In this document: positions 33,231-41,669 of the stretch, one piece after another | Layout: the number at the start of each line of letters is the position of its first letter | Numbering within the stretch: the first letter of the stretch is position 1 | Assembly (NCBI GenBank): GCA_002862805.1 | Contig: PKEA01000016.1 | Span: 1 to 64,000, forward strand | Length of the DNA: 64,000 nucleotides | Reading direction: 5' to 3' | DNA from: Flavobacteriaceae bacterium | GTDB lineage: Bacteria > Bacteroidota > Bacteroidia > Flavobacteriales > Flavobacteriaceae | The notes under the pieces: generated by a model | The model's database searches: none | What the model was told of the DNA's origin: nothing | The model's input: the letters and a program-made list of their open reading frames with translations, nothing else | Made by a program: the position numbers and the translations under genes

Positions 33231-34831
33231 AATTTTTTTTAAAAATTATAGCGATGATTTTTGTTTTTCAATCATCATTTGCACAAAGTGATTTTCCTTA
33301 TGATGTTATACTAACACCAGTTACAGTAGCTGGATTGCCAGGATTGCATTCCTTTGCAGTTGGGCAACATAATGGGAAATGGCTTATAATTGGAGGACGA
33401 AAAGATGGTTTACATGCGCGCCAACCTTTTAATGCCTTTCCAGGAAGTTTAAATAACACTGATATGTATGTAGTAGATATTGCTACTCAACAATCATGGA
33501 CTACTTCTGTTAATTCTTTAGCTATAGATTTAAAGGAACAGTTACAATCTACTAATATGAATTTCTATCAAGATGGAGATGTTTTATATATTATTGGTGG
33601 TTATGCTTATTCTGCAACTGCTGCTGATCATAAAACTTTTGATGGTTTAATATCTGTTGATGTACCAAATCTTATTAATGCAATTGTAAATAACACCTCA
33701 ATTACTTCTTATTTTAAGCAAATTACAAATGCAAGTTTTGCTATAACTGGAGGTTATTTAGGTAAAATAGGAAATGAGTTTTATTTAGTGGGAGGTCATA
33801 AATTTGACGGCCGATATAATCCTATGAATAATCCAACATTTACTCAAACCTATTCTAATTCTATTCGAAAATTTGAAATTGATAACTCAGGAACTCAATT
33901 GTCGTTTAGTAATTATTCTGAAATTACAGATGCAGTACATTTACACAGAAGAGATTATAACTTAGTGCCTCAAGTTTTTCCTAACGGAGAGCTTGGTTAC
34001 ACTATTTCTTCGGGTGTTTTTCAAATAAATGCCGATTTACCTTTTTTGTATCCAGTAGATATTAAGTCAAGTGGATATTTTCCTCAAACGAGTTTCAATC
34101 AGTATTTGAGTAATTATCATTGTGCAAATGCTAGTTTGTATGATGCGACAAATAATAATATGCATAACTTGTTTTTCGGAGGATTAAGTCAGTACTATTA
34201 TAATAATGGGACTTTAGTTCAAGATGATACAGTTCCATTTGTAAAAACAATTAGTAGAACAAAAAGAGCAGCAAATGGTTCATTAACCGAATATCAATTG
34301 CCTGTAGAAATGCCTAATTTAAAAGGTGCTGGATCAGAATTTATTCCAAATGAAAGTTTACCGAATTATTCAAATGGTGTTATAAAACTTTCTGATATTA
34401 CAGCGTCTGAATTTATTATAGGTCATATTTATGGAGGAATTCAAAGTTCATCTATTTCTGCATTTACAGATAATCAAACAAATCTTACAAGTGCCGATCC
34501 ATCTGTTTATGAGGTTAAATTGGTTTATAATACTACTTTAAATCATGATTTGATAGACGGATCAAATCCTTTTAGTTTTTCGGTGTATCCAAACCCTGCA
34601 GTAAATGACACCGTAAATATAAAGTTTTCTATACCTTATAGTTCAGAATTAGAATATATTATGTCTAGTGTTGATGGGAAAATTTTATCTGAAGGGATAA
34701 TTGAAGGCCTAAAAGTAGGTTATAACGAAATGAACTTTAATTTAGAAGAAGCAAAAACAAATATTGTAATTTTGACTTTTGTTTTTGATCATAAATTTTA
34801 TTCTTCTAAAAAAATCATAAAAAAACAATAA
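33227..34831 (+). CDS. Secreted kelch-repeat protein with T9SS sorting domain
   Basis: 534 residues: signal peptide ending at SSFAQ, a beta-propeller of kelch-like blades (GKWLIIGGRKDG, DVLYIIGGYAY, NEFYLVGGHKFDG, NLFFGGLSQYY, IGHIYGGIQ), and a C-terminal type A sorting domain (SVYPNPAVNDTVNIKF ... SSKKIIKKQ) that sends it through the type IX system to the surface or medium. Kelch propellers include galactose-oxidase-type copper enzymes, but I see no clear catalytic signature. Coupled to the small CxxCHxC gene. Confidence 0.8.
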   Translation: MKFFLKIIAMIFVFQSSFAQSDFPYDVILTPVTVAGLPGLHSFAVGQHNGKWLIIGGRKDGLHARQPFNAFPGSLNNTDMYVVDIATQQSWTTSVNSLAIDLKEQLQSTNMNFYQDGDVLYIIGGYAYSATAADHKTFDGLISVDVPNLINAIVNNTSITSYFKQITNASFAITGGYLGKIGNEFYLVGGHKFDGRYNPMNNPTFTQTYSNSIRKFEIDNSGTQLSFSNYSEITDAVHLHRRDYNLVPQVFPNGELGYTISSGVFQINADLPFLYPVDIKSSGYFPQTSFNQYLSNYHCANASLYDATNNNMHNLFFGGLSQYYYNNGTLVQDDTVPFVKTISRTKRAANGSLTEYQLPVEMPNLKGAGSEFIPNESLPNYSNGVIKLSDITASEFIIGHIYGGIQSSSISAFTDNQTNLTSADPSVYEVKLVYNTTLNHDLIDGSNPFSFSVYPNPAVNDTVNIKFSIPYSSELEYIMSSVDGKILSEGIIEGLKVGYNEMNFNLEEAKTNIVILTFVFDHKFYSSKKIIKKQ

Positions 34832-34908
34832 AGTTAAATGTGCAATTAAATAATTATATATATTTGTTGCACAAGTTTTTATAAAAAAATAAATTAATAT
34901 TTTATATC

Positions 34909-35136
34909 ATGAAAAAAGTAATCACAATAGTAGCAATTGCTGCATTTATGTTTTCTGTAGACGCTACAGCTCAAACTCAAAAAAAGAAAGAAGCTAAAAA
35001 AACTGAAAAAGCAGCATGTTGTTCTTCTGAAAAGAAAGAGGCAACTTCGGCTTCATCTGAGAAAAAAGCATGTGGAACAGAAGCTAAAAGCTCTTGTTGC
35101 TCTTCTAAAAAAGTAGAAGCTAAAAAAGAAGATTAA
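34909..35136 (+). CDS. Small exported Lys/Cys-rich protein with CCSS motifs
   Basis: 75 residues: signal peptide (about 1-22, ending DATAQ), then a low-complexity chain of Lys, Glu, Ala with ACCSSEKK, ACGTEAK and SSCCSSKK. Five Cys, in two CC pairs plus one, in a mature part of about 53 residues suggest metal (copper or zinc) or thiol buffering in the periplasm. Stand-alone gene with a -7-like TATATTTG (34859-34866) and its own terminator. Confidence 0.7.
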   Translation: MKKVITIVAIAAFMFSVDATAQTQKKKEAKKTEKAACCSSEKKEATSASSEKKACGTEAKSSCCSSKKVEAKKED

Positions 35137-35146
35137 TTAATAATTA

Positions 35147-35177
35147 AAAGCATTTCTTTGTTGAGATGCTTTTTTTT
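35147..35177 (+). terminator. Terminator after the CCSS gene
   Basis: GCATTTC (35150-35156) pairs with GAGATGC (35163-35169) with one G-U pair, followed by eight T. The -33 box of the next promoter falls in its loop. Confidence 0.75.
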
Positions 35178-35200
35178 GTATCTTTGTTAACCAAATGGTT
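35157..35200 (+). promoter_or_regulatory. Promoter and operator of the tetR-led exporter operon
   Basis: -33 box TTTG (35157-35160), 18-bp spacer, -7 box TATCTTTG (35179-35186). An inverted repeat AACCA-AA-TGGTT (35189-35200) covers the expected start site, a good position for repression by the TetR protein encoded 17 bp downstream. Confidence 0.65.
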
Positions 35201-35216
35201 GAACTGATTAGTTGAA

Positions 35217-35825
35217 ATGAAAAAAATAGAATCCAATACAGAAGAAATAATATTGAAAAGTGCTATAACCATTTTTCATAAAAAAGGAATGGCTGGTGCA
35301 AGAATGCAAGAAATTGCCGACGAAGCTGGAATTAACAAAGCGATGTTGCATTATTATTTTAGAAGTAAGCAATTGCTTTTTGAAGCCGTTTTTAAAAAAG
35401 CATTTATGCAGTTAGCACCGCAAATTCATCAAGTGTTAAATTCTCAAGATTCGTTGTTTGATAAAATTGAAAATTTTGCAGGTAAGTATATTTCATTTGT
35501 TATGGAAAATAGGTTTTTACCCACATTTATTATTCAAGAATTAAACAATAATCCTGAATTTACGAATCAATTTTTTAGTCAAGCTGAATTTCCTAAACCA
35601 ACACATTTTCTATTGCAAATTGAAGAAGAAATCCAAAAGGGAACCATAAGAAATGTAAATCCAAAACAAGTATTAATTGATATGTTTTCGTTATCTGTTT
35701 TTCCATTTGTTGGAGCACCTTTGCTTCAAAAAATAGCAAATTCGAATGAAGAAGAATATAACACCTTGTTAATAGAACGTAAAACACACATAGCTTCAAT
35801 GCTAATAAATAGTATTAAAAAATGA
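35217..35825 (+). CDS. TetR-family repressor
   Basis: 202 residues. N-terminal helix-turn-helix: ILKSAITIFHKKGMAGARMQEIADEAGINKAMLHYYFRSKQLLFEAVF; the C-terminal ligand domain is all helical. First gene of the exporter operon and overlapping tolC by 4 bp. The operon content matches E. coli CecR-YbhGFSR, where the TetR protein controls the exporter. It probably binds AACCA-N2-TGGTT at 35189-35200. Confidence 0.92.
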   Translation: MKKIESNTEEIILKSAITIFHKKGMAGARMQEIADEAGINKAMLHYYFRSKQLLFEAVFKKAFMQLAPQIHQVLNSQDSLFDKIENFAGKYISFVMENRFLPTFIIQELNNNPEFTNQFFSQAEFPKPTHFLLQIEEEIQKGTIRNVNPKQVLIDMFSLSVFPFVGAPLLQKIANSNEEEYNTLLIERKTHIASMLINSIKK

Positions 35826-37075
35826 GAAATTTAATTATAATTTTATTCCTGTTTTTTGGATCTTTCCTTCAAGCTCAACAAAATATTACGTTGAATGAAT
35901 GTTATGATTTGGCAGAAAAAAATTATCCATTAGCTAAACAGACTAATTTACTGCAACAAAAATCTGCTTTAGAAATTGATGCATTAAACAAAGTAAAATT
36001 GCCAAAAATTGATATTAACGCTCAAGCAACCTATCAATCTGCCGTAACACAATTGCCTATTAGTTTGCCAAACGTAACAATTACACCTTTAAATAAAGAT
36101 CAATATAGAGCTACTTTAGATGTTAATCAGTTAATTTATAATGGCGGAATGATTGAGGCTAATTCTAAATTAAAAGAAGTTCAAGCGCAAACGGTTCAAC
36201 AACAAGTTGCGGTTAATTTGTATCAATTAAAATCGAGAATTAATTATTCTTATATGATGATTTTATTGTGGCAAGAACAAAATCGATTGTTACTATCAAA
36301 AAAGAATTCAATTTTAGAAAAAATTAGCGAAGTTAAATCTGGAGTTAGAAATGGAGCTATTTTACCAGCATCAGAGCAAGTTTTAGAAGCTGAATTACTA
36401 AAGTTAGAGCAAGCTTTAACCGAAAATTCATTCCAAAGAATAAAGGAACTTCAAAATTTAGCGAGTTTAACATCTACTTCATTTGCTGAAAACACTATTC
36501 TAGAACAACCAATTTTAAATTTAGAAACTAACGGAACTAGACCGGAAATACAATTTTTCGAATTGCAACAAACTCAAATTGAGGCTTCTAAAGATGTAAT
36601 TTCAAAATCAAATTTACCAAAACTAAACGCTTTTGGTCAAGCTGGTTATGGAAATCCTGGTTTGAATATGTTAAATAATTCGTTTGAGAGTTTTTATATA
36701 GTTGGTTTAAAATTAAATTGGAATGTGTTCGATTGGAATAAATCAAAAACAGAAAAAGAAGCTTTAGATGTTGCAAAAGAAATTATTTCAACTGAAAAAG
36801 AAACTTTTGAAACCAATAATCAAATGCAATTAAATGAGTTAAAATCAGAAATTTTAAAAATGGAAACCATCATTAAAACGGATGTGCAAATCATTCAATT
36901 GCGTGAAAAAGTGTTACAATCGTATGATTCTCAATTGCGAAATGGTGTAATAACTTCATCAGATTATGTAACAGAGTTAAACAACCTTTTTGACGCGAAG
37001 ACCAATCAAAAAGTACATGAAACACAACTTCAATTAGCTAAAATAAATTATCAAACGATTAAAGGACAAAATTAA
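35822..37075 (+). CDS. TolC-family outer-membrane efflux protein
   Basis: 417 residues with signal peptide (ending LQAQ), two OEP repeats rich in coiled-coil helices, and LTLNECYDLAEKNYPLAKQT at the start. Outer-membrane channel of the tripartite ABC exporter; 1 bp before the HlyD gene. Confidence 0.92.
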   Translation: MRNLIIILFLFFGSFLQAQQNITLNECYDLAEKNYPLAKQTNLLQQKSALEIDALNKVKLPKIDINAQATYQSAVTQLPISLPNVTITPLNKDQYRATLDVNQLIYNGGMIEANSKLKEVQAQTVQQQVAVNLYQLKSRINYSYMMILLWQEQNRLLLSKKNSILEKISEVKSGVRNGAILPASEQVLEAELLKLEQALTENSFQRIKELQNLASLTSTSFAENTILEQPILNLETNGTRPEIQFFELQQTQIEASKDVISKSNLPKLNAFGQAGYGNPGLNMLNNSFESFYIVGLKLNWNVFDWNKSKTEKEALDVAKEIISTEKETFETNNQMQLNELKSEILKMETIIKTDVQIIQLREKVLQSYDSQLRNGVITSSDYVTELNNLFDAKTNQKVHETQLQLAKINYQTIKGQN

Positions 37076-37076
37076 A

Positions 37077-37949
37077 ATGAAAAATTTACTAACAATATTA
37101 ATCGCATTAACTTTATTTTCTTGCAACAAGAATGATAATGAAGCAGATGCTTACGGAAATTTTGAAGCAACCGAAGTTACAATTTCAGCCGAAAGCAATG
37201 GGAAAATAGAATTTTTAAATCTTGACGAAGGAATGCAACTTGAGAAAGATGCAGTAGTTGGACAAATAGATACAGTTCAATTGTACTTAAACAAGCAACA
37301 ATTAATAGCTTCAAAAAGTACGATTTATTCTAAATCAGCTAATGTTTTGTCGCAACGAAATGTGTTGAATGAGCAATTAAAAACCACTTTAATAGAGCAA
37401 AAACGTATTAAAAATATGTTTGATGAAAATGCAGCAACTAAACGTCAAGTTGATGAAATTACGGGAAAAGTAAAAGTGTTGCAACAACAAATAAATAGTG
37501 TAGAAACGCAAAATGCTCCAATTGTAAATGAAGTAAAATCAATTGAAGTTCAAATTGAAAAAATTAACGATCAACTTAAAAAATCAAAAATTATTAATCC
37601 TATAAAAGGTACAGTTTTAGCACAATATGCAGAACCAAATGAAATAACTGCTTTTGGAAAACCAATATATAAAATTGCTGATTTATCTGAAATGACTTTA
37701 CGAGTTTATTTTAGTGAAACTCAATTATCATCAATAAAAGTTGGGCAAGAAGTAAATGTTTTAATTGATGAAAATGAAGGAACAAAACCATATAAAGGAA
37801 AAATTTCTTGGATTTCATCATCAGCTGAATTTACGCCAAAAATTATCCAAACCAAAGAAGAAAGAGTCAATTTGGTTTACGCAGTAAAAGTAATCGTTAA
37901 GAATGATGGCAGTTTGAAAATAGGAATGCCAGCAGAAGTTAAATTATAA
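37077..37949 (+). CDS. HlyD-family membrane-fusion lipoprotein (YbhG-like)
   Basis: 290 residues with lipobox TLFSC (C16), a biotinyl-lipoyl half (FEATEVTISAESNGKIEFLNLDEG), a coiled-coil hairpin (about 70-165), and KSKIINPIKGTVLAQYAEPNE for the second half. It joins the ABC permeases to TolC. Shares the layout of YbhG. Confidence 0.9.
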   Translation: MKNLLTILIALTLFSCNKNDNEADAYGNFEATEVTISAESNGKIEFLNLDEGMQLEKDAVVGQIDTVQLYLNKQQLIASKSTIYSKSANVLSQRNVLNEQLKTTLIEQKRIKNMFDENAATKRQVDEITGKVKVLQQQINSVETQNAPIVNEVKSIEVQIEKINDQLKKSKIINPIKGTVLAQYAEPNEITAFGKPIYKIADLSEMTLRVYFSETQLSSIKVGQEVNVLIDENEGTKPYKGKISWISSSAEFTPKIIQTKEERVNLVYAVKVIVKNDGSLKIGMPAEVKL

Positions 37950-37987
37950 TTCAATAGCAATAGCAAAAATAAATAACAATTAAAATT

Positions 37988-38437
37988 ATGAACAAATTTA
38001 AAATCACAACAATCGTATTGTCAGCTTTTTTTCTTTTTTCGTGCAACGACAAAACAAAAAATGAAATTACTGAAGTAAATCAAACAATTGAAACTGAAGT
38101 TCACAACCATTCAGACAGTGAAGCTATTCAATTAGATGGCGACAAAAAATGGAAAGTGGATGTTGAAATGATGAACCATATTCGCAACATGGAAAAAGAT
38201 GTAGCTTCTTTTGATAAAGGAACACCTGAAAATTATCAATTATTAGCAGATAATTTAAAGAAAAATCTAGATTTATTAACGTCAAATTGCACCATGAAAG
38301 GTCAAGCACATGACGAATTACATAAATGGTTATTGCCATATCTTGATTTAGTTGATGATTTTTCAAAAGATAAATCTGACGAACAATTTACTGAAATTCA
38401 AAACTCATTTACAACATTTAATCAATACTTCGAATAA
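37988..38437 (+). CDS. Helical lipoprotein of unknown function
   Basis: 149 residues with lipobox FFLFSC (C19), an acidic His-bearing linker (EVHNHSDSEA), and a helical domain with MNHIRNMEKDV and SNCTMKGQAHDELHKWLLPYL. The last block, with Cys, Met and two His, looks like a metal or heme site in a four-helix bundle. Inserted with the cupin gene between the HlyD and ABC genes of the exporter operon; no such genes are in E. coli ybh. Family not recognised. Confidence 0.75.
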   Translation: MNKFKITTIVLSAFFLFSCNDKTKNEITEVNQTIETEVHNHSDSEAIQLDGDKKWKVDVEMMNHIRNMEKDVASFDKGTPENYQLLADNLKKNLDLLTSNCTMKGQAHDELHKWLLPYLDLVDDFSKDKSDEQFTEIQNSFTTFNQYFE

Positions 38438-38721
38438 TGAATTTACAAGACTTACATACAGAAGGAAAAGCAGTTCAAACGAATGTTTTATTTGAACCAT
38501 CTCAAAATGTTATTTCCATACAAATTGCAAAAGGAGAACAATTAAAAGAGCATATTACAAAAATTCCAGCTTTACTAGTTTGTGTTTCTGGAGAAGCAAT
38601 TTTTAGCGATGAAAATGCACAAAAAATCAGTTTAAAATCTGGTGATTATGTAAAAATCGAACCAAACGTAAAACATAGAGTTGATGCAATTGAAATGAGT
38701 AATTTCCTTTTAATTAAATAA
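38437..38721 (+). CDS. Cupin-domain protein
   Basis: 94 residues, a single small cupin: QLKEHITKIPALLVCVSGEAIF and KSGDYVKIEPNVKHRVDAIE. The first motif has only one His (EHITK), and the second the usual KHRV, so metal binding is possible but not certain. Overlaps the stop of the lipoprotein gene by 1 bp (TAATG). Confidence 0.82.
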   Translation: MNLQDLHTEGKAVQTNVLFEPSQNVISIQIAKGEQLKEHITKIPALLVCVSGEAIFSDENAQKISLKSGDYVKIEPNVKHRVDAIEMSNFLLIK

Positions 38722-38749
38722 TTCATAACTCACAATTCATAATTAAATA

Positions 38750-39646
38750 ATGAGTATTTCAGTCCAAAATATTTCCAAATCTTACAACAAAATCAAAGCT
38801 ATTGATTCAATTTCTTTTGAAGTAAATTCTGGAGAATTATTTGGATTAATTGGTCCGGATGGTGCAGGTAAAACGACTATTTTTAGAATCTTAACTACAC
38901 TTTTAATTGCTGATGAAGGAAAAGCAACGGTAGCAAATTTCGATGTTGTTGAGGATTATAAAGTCATCAGAAATTCGGTTGGATATATGCCAGGTAAGTT
39001 TTCGTTGTACCAAGATTTAACGGTTGAAGAAAATCTAACATTTTTTGCGACTATTTTTGGAACAACTATTGAAGAAAACTACGATTTAATCGAAGATATT
39101 TACGTTCAAATTGAACCGTTTAAAAAACGTAGAGCTGGAGCATTATCTGGTGGAATGAAACAAAAATTAGCGTTGTGTTGTGCTTTAATTCATGCTCCAA
39201 AAGTCTTGTTTTTAGACGAGCCTACAACAGGAGTTGATCCAGTTTCTCGAAAAGAATTTTGGCAAATGTTAAAGCGATTACAACAAAAAGGAATCACCAT
39301 TTTAGTTTCCACACCTTATATGGATGAAGCTGCCTTATGTGATAGAATTGCTTTAATTCAAAAAGGTAAAATCTTAAAAATTGATTCACCACAAGCCATA
39401 ACGGCCAATTATGAAAAAGTAATTTATGATATTCAATCTAAAAATACCCATGGTTTAATTCACGATTTAAAAAACTATCCAAGTCATTATAGTGTTTATG
39501 CTTTTGGCGAATTTATTCATTACATTGATAGAAAAAAAGATTTCAATCCAAATGATTTAAAGGAATATTTAGAGCATAAGAATCATTTAGAAATTATAAT
39601 AAAAAAAGCAATCACAACCATTGAAGATGTATTTATGGATTTGTAA
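38750..39646 (+). CDS. ABC transporter ATPase, first half of a split YbhF
   Basis: 298 residues. Walker A GPDGAGKTT, signature LSGGM, Walker B VLFLDEPTTG; but the switch region reads VSTPYMDEA, with Pro where the catalytic His belongs. This matches the N-terminal half of YbhF, a fused double ATPase in E. coli. The partner half follows 2 bp later with the reverse defect. Confidence 0.92.
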   Translation: MSISVQNISKSYNKIKAIDSISFEVNSGELFGLIGPDGAGKTTIFRILTTLLIADEGKATVANFDVVEDYKVIRNSVGYMPGKFSLYQDLTVEENLTFFATIFGTTIEENYDLIEDIYVQIEPFKKRRAGALSGGMKQKLALCCALIHAPKVLFLDEPTTGVDPVSRKEFWQMLKRLQQKGITILVSTPYMDEAALCDRIALIQKGKILKIDSPQAITANYEKVIYDIQSKNTHGLIHDLKNYPSHYSVYAFGEFIHYIDRKKDFNPNDLKEYLEHKNHLEIIIKKAITTIEDVFMDL

Positions 39647-39648
39647 TT

Positions 39649-40383
39649 ATGGATAAAGAAAAAATCATACAAGTAGAAAACTTAACCAAACAATTTGGCG
39701 ATTTTACAGCAGTGAAAGGAATCACTTTTGATGTCTACAAAGGAGAGATTTTTGGTTTTTTGGGAGCAAACGGAGCAGGAAAAACAACTGCAATGAAAAT
39801 GCTCATTGGAATTTCAAATCCAACTTTGGGTAAAGCAAATGTAGCAGGTTTTGATGTATTGACTCAAGCAGAAATGGTTAAGAAAAGCATTGGTTATATG
39901 AGTCAAAAATTTTCTTTGTACGACGATTTAACCATTAAAGAAAATATTACTTTTTTTGGAGGAATTTACGGTTTATCGCGAAAGCTGATTAAAGAAAAAA
40001 CAATCCAATTAGTTCAAGAATTAGAAATGCAAGACGTTGCTGATAATTTGGTCGGTTCATTACCATTAGGTTGGAAACAAAAATTATCATTTTCAGTTGC
40101 TTTATTACACGAACCCAAAATAGTTTTTCTAGATGAACCAACTGGTGGAGTTGACCCAATTACCAGAAGACAATTTTGGGAAATGATTTACACCCAAGCA
40201 TACAAAGGCACAACTATATTTGTAACCACACATTATATGGACGAAGCTGAATATTGCGACCGAGTTTCCATAATGGTTGACGGAGTTATTGAAGCACTTG
40301 ACACGCCCAAAAAATTAAAAGAACAATTCAAAGTAGATTCTATGAATGATGTTTTTTTAAAATTGGCTCGAAATATCGAGTAA
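39649..40383 (+). CDS. ABC transporter ATPase, second half of a split YbhF
   Basis: 244 residues. Walker A GANGAGKTT, Walker B VFLDEPTGG and a normal switch His (TTHYMDEAEYC), but the signature is degenerate (SLPLGWKQKL instead of LSGGQ). Together with the first ATPase this predicts one good and one degenerate ATP site in a heterodimer. Confidence 0.92.
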   Translation: MDKEKIIQVENLTKQFGDFTAVKGITFDVYKGEIFGFLGANGAGKTTAMKMLIGISNPTLGKANVAGFDVLTQAEMVKKSIGYMSQKFSLYDDLTIKENITFFGGIYGLSRKLIKEKTIQLVQELEMQDVADNLVGSLPLGWKQKLSFSVALLHEPKIVFLDEPTGGVDPITRRQFWEMIYTQAYKGTTIFVTTHYMDEAEYCDRVSIMVDGVIEALDTPKKLKEQFKVDSMNDVFLKLARNIE

Positions 40384-40398
40384 ACTAATTACTAAAAA

Positions 40399-41505
40399 AT
40401 GAAAAGATTCATCGGTTTTGTAAAAAAAGAATTTTATCACATTTTTCGTGATAAACGTTCTATGTTCATACTTTTCGGAATGCCAATTGCCCAAATTATG
40501 CTGTTTGGTTTCGCCATCACAAACGAAATTAACAACGTGAAAATTGCTATTCTCGATAAATCAAAAGACACCGAAACTCAAAAAATAATTCAAAAAATAA
40601 GTAATTCCTCTTATTTTGATATCGAACAAGAAATCACAACCGAAGCACAAATAGAATCCGTTTTCAAAAAAGGAAATGTCAAAGCCGTTTTAGTTTTTGA
40701 GAAAGATTTTATCAAGCAATTGCAAACTCAAAAAAATGGAAAAGTTCAGGTAATTACAGATGCAACCGATCCTAATATGGCTAATACTATATCTAATTAT
40801 ATTACGTCGATTTTACAAAATTTCATTCAAGAAAAAAACAAAAATAATAAGCCAATATATCAAATTCAAACGCAAACCCAATTGTTTTATAATCCAGAAA
40901 TGAAAAGCGTTTTTACCTTTGTTCCCGGAGTAATGACGGTAATTTTAATGCTCGTTTCAGCCATGATGACGTCTATTTCTATCACGCGTGAAAAAGAATT
41001 AGGTACTATGGAAATCTTACTGGTTTCGCCTATAAAACCATTCCAAGTTATTATTGGAAAAGTGTTTCCTTACATCTTTTTATCAGTAATCAATGCAACA
41101 GTTATTCTGCTTTTAGGTTTTTTTGTATTCAAAATGCCTATTGAAGGAAGTCTATTTTTATTAGCCATTGAAAGTGTTTTGTTTATAGTTTGCGCATTAG
41201 CATTAGGAATTTTAATTTCCACTTTGTCTAATTCACAACAAACCGCCATGATGATTTCGTTATTCGGATTAATGTTACCCGTAATTTTACTTTCAGGATT
41301 TATTTTTCCCATTTCAAGCATGCCATTACCACTACAAGTTATCAGTAATATCATTCCAGCCAAATGGTTCATCATCATCATCAAAGCCATCATGTTAAAA
41401 GGATCAGGAATTGCTCTAATTTGGAAAGAAACTTTAATTATTATTGCAATGACAATAGTTTATATAGTAATCAGCATCAGAAAATATAAAATAAGATTAG
41501 AATGA
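40399..41505 (+). CDS. ABC-2 type permease (YbhS-like)
   Basis: 368 residues: one N-terminal helix (about 24-42), a large periplasmic domain, then five helices with ITREKELGTMEILLVSPI before them. The standard fold of YbhS/YbhR-type drug exporters. It pairs with the permease at 41670. Confidence 0.92.
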   Translation: MKRFIGFVKKEFYHIFRDKRSMFILFGMPIAQIMLFGFAITNEINNVKIAILDKSKDTETQKIIQKISNSSYFDIEQEITTEAQIESVFKKGNVKAVLVFEKDFIKQLQTQKNGKVQVITDATDPNMANTISNYITSILQNFIQEKNKNNKPIYQIQTQTQLFYNPEMKSVFTFVPGVMTVILMLVSAMMTSISITREKELGTMEILLVSPIKPFQVIIGKVFPYIFLSVINATVILLLGFFVFKMPIEGSLFLLAIESVLFIVCALALGILISTLSNSQQTAMMISLFGLMLPVILLSGFIFPISSMPLPLQVISNIIPAKWFIIIIKAIMLKGSGIALIWKETLIIIAMTIVYIVISIRKYKIRLE

Positions 41506-41513
41506 TTTTTTAT

Positions 41514-41593
41514 TAGAAGCTATTTCCTGCTTTCCACTATATCTTTTCCTTTTTAAAGAAAAAAGCAAAAGGATGCCGTTTTAATCAGGGCTA
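41514..41593 (+). repeat. Possible REP-like intergenic element
   Basis: An 80-bp block with AGCTATTTCCTGC at one end and ATCAGGGCTAG at the other (AGC..CCTG pairs with CAGG.GCT) and an inner CTTTT/AAAAG stem. From memory, blocks ending in ATCAGGGCTA recur between genes in Flavobacterium genomes. Only one copy is seen here. The rest of the 164-bp gap holds no gene. Confidence 0.4.
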
Positions 41594-41669
41594 GACTATT
41601 AGTAATCAACAGTTACAAATTTACAAATCTGTGACAATCTGTTAAAATCCGCGTCATTCGCGCCACAAT

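Noticed and set aside
33227..34831. Kelch protein as a copper nitrite reductase or galactose oxidase
   Set aside because: No cupredoxin fold or NirK His/Cys pattern and no galactose-oxidase active-site signature could be seen.
34839..34873. Inverted repeat TGTGCAA...TTGCACA before the CCSS gene
   Set aside because: Arms are 21 bp apart, no second copy, and no T-run or regulator to support a terminator or operator.
41070..41393. 107-codon reading frame on the minus strand
   Set aside because: Lies fully antisense to the ABC-2 permease at 40399-41505; Met-rich composition is what a shadow frame gives. Other antisense frames were left out for the same reason.
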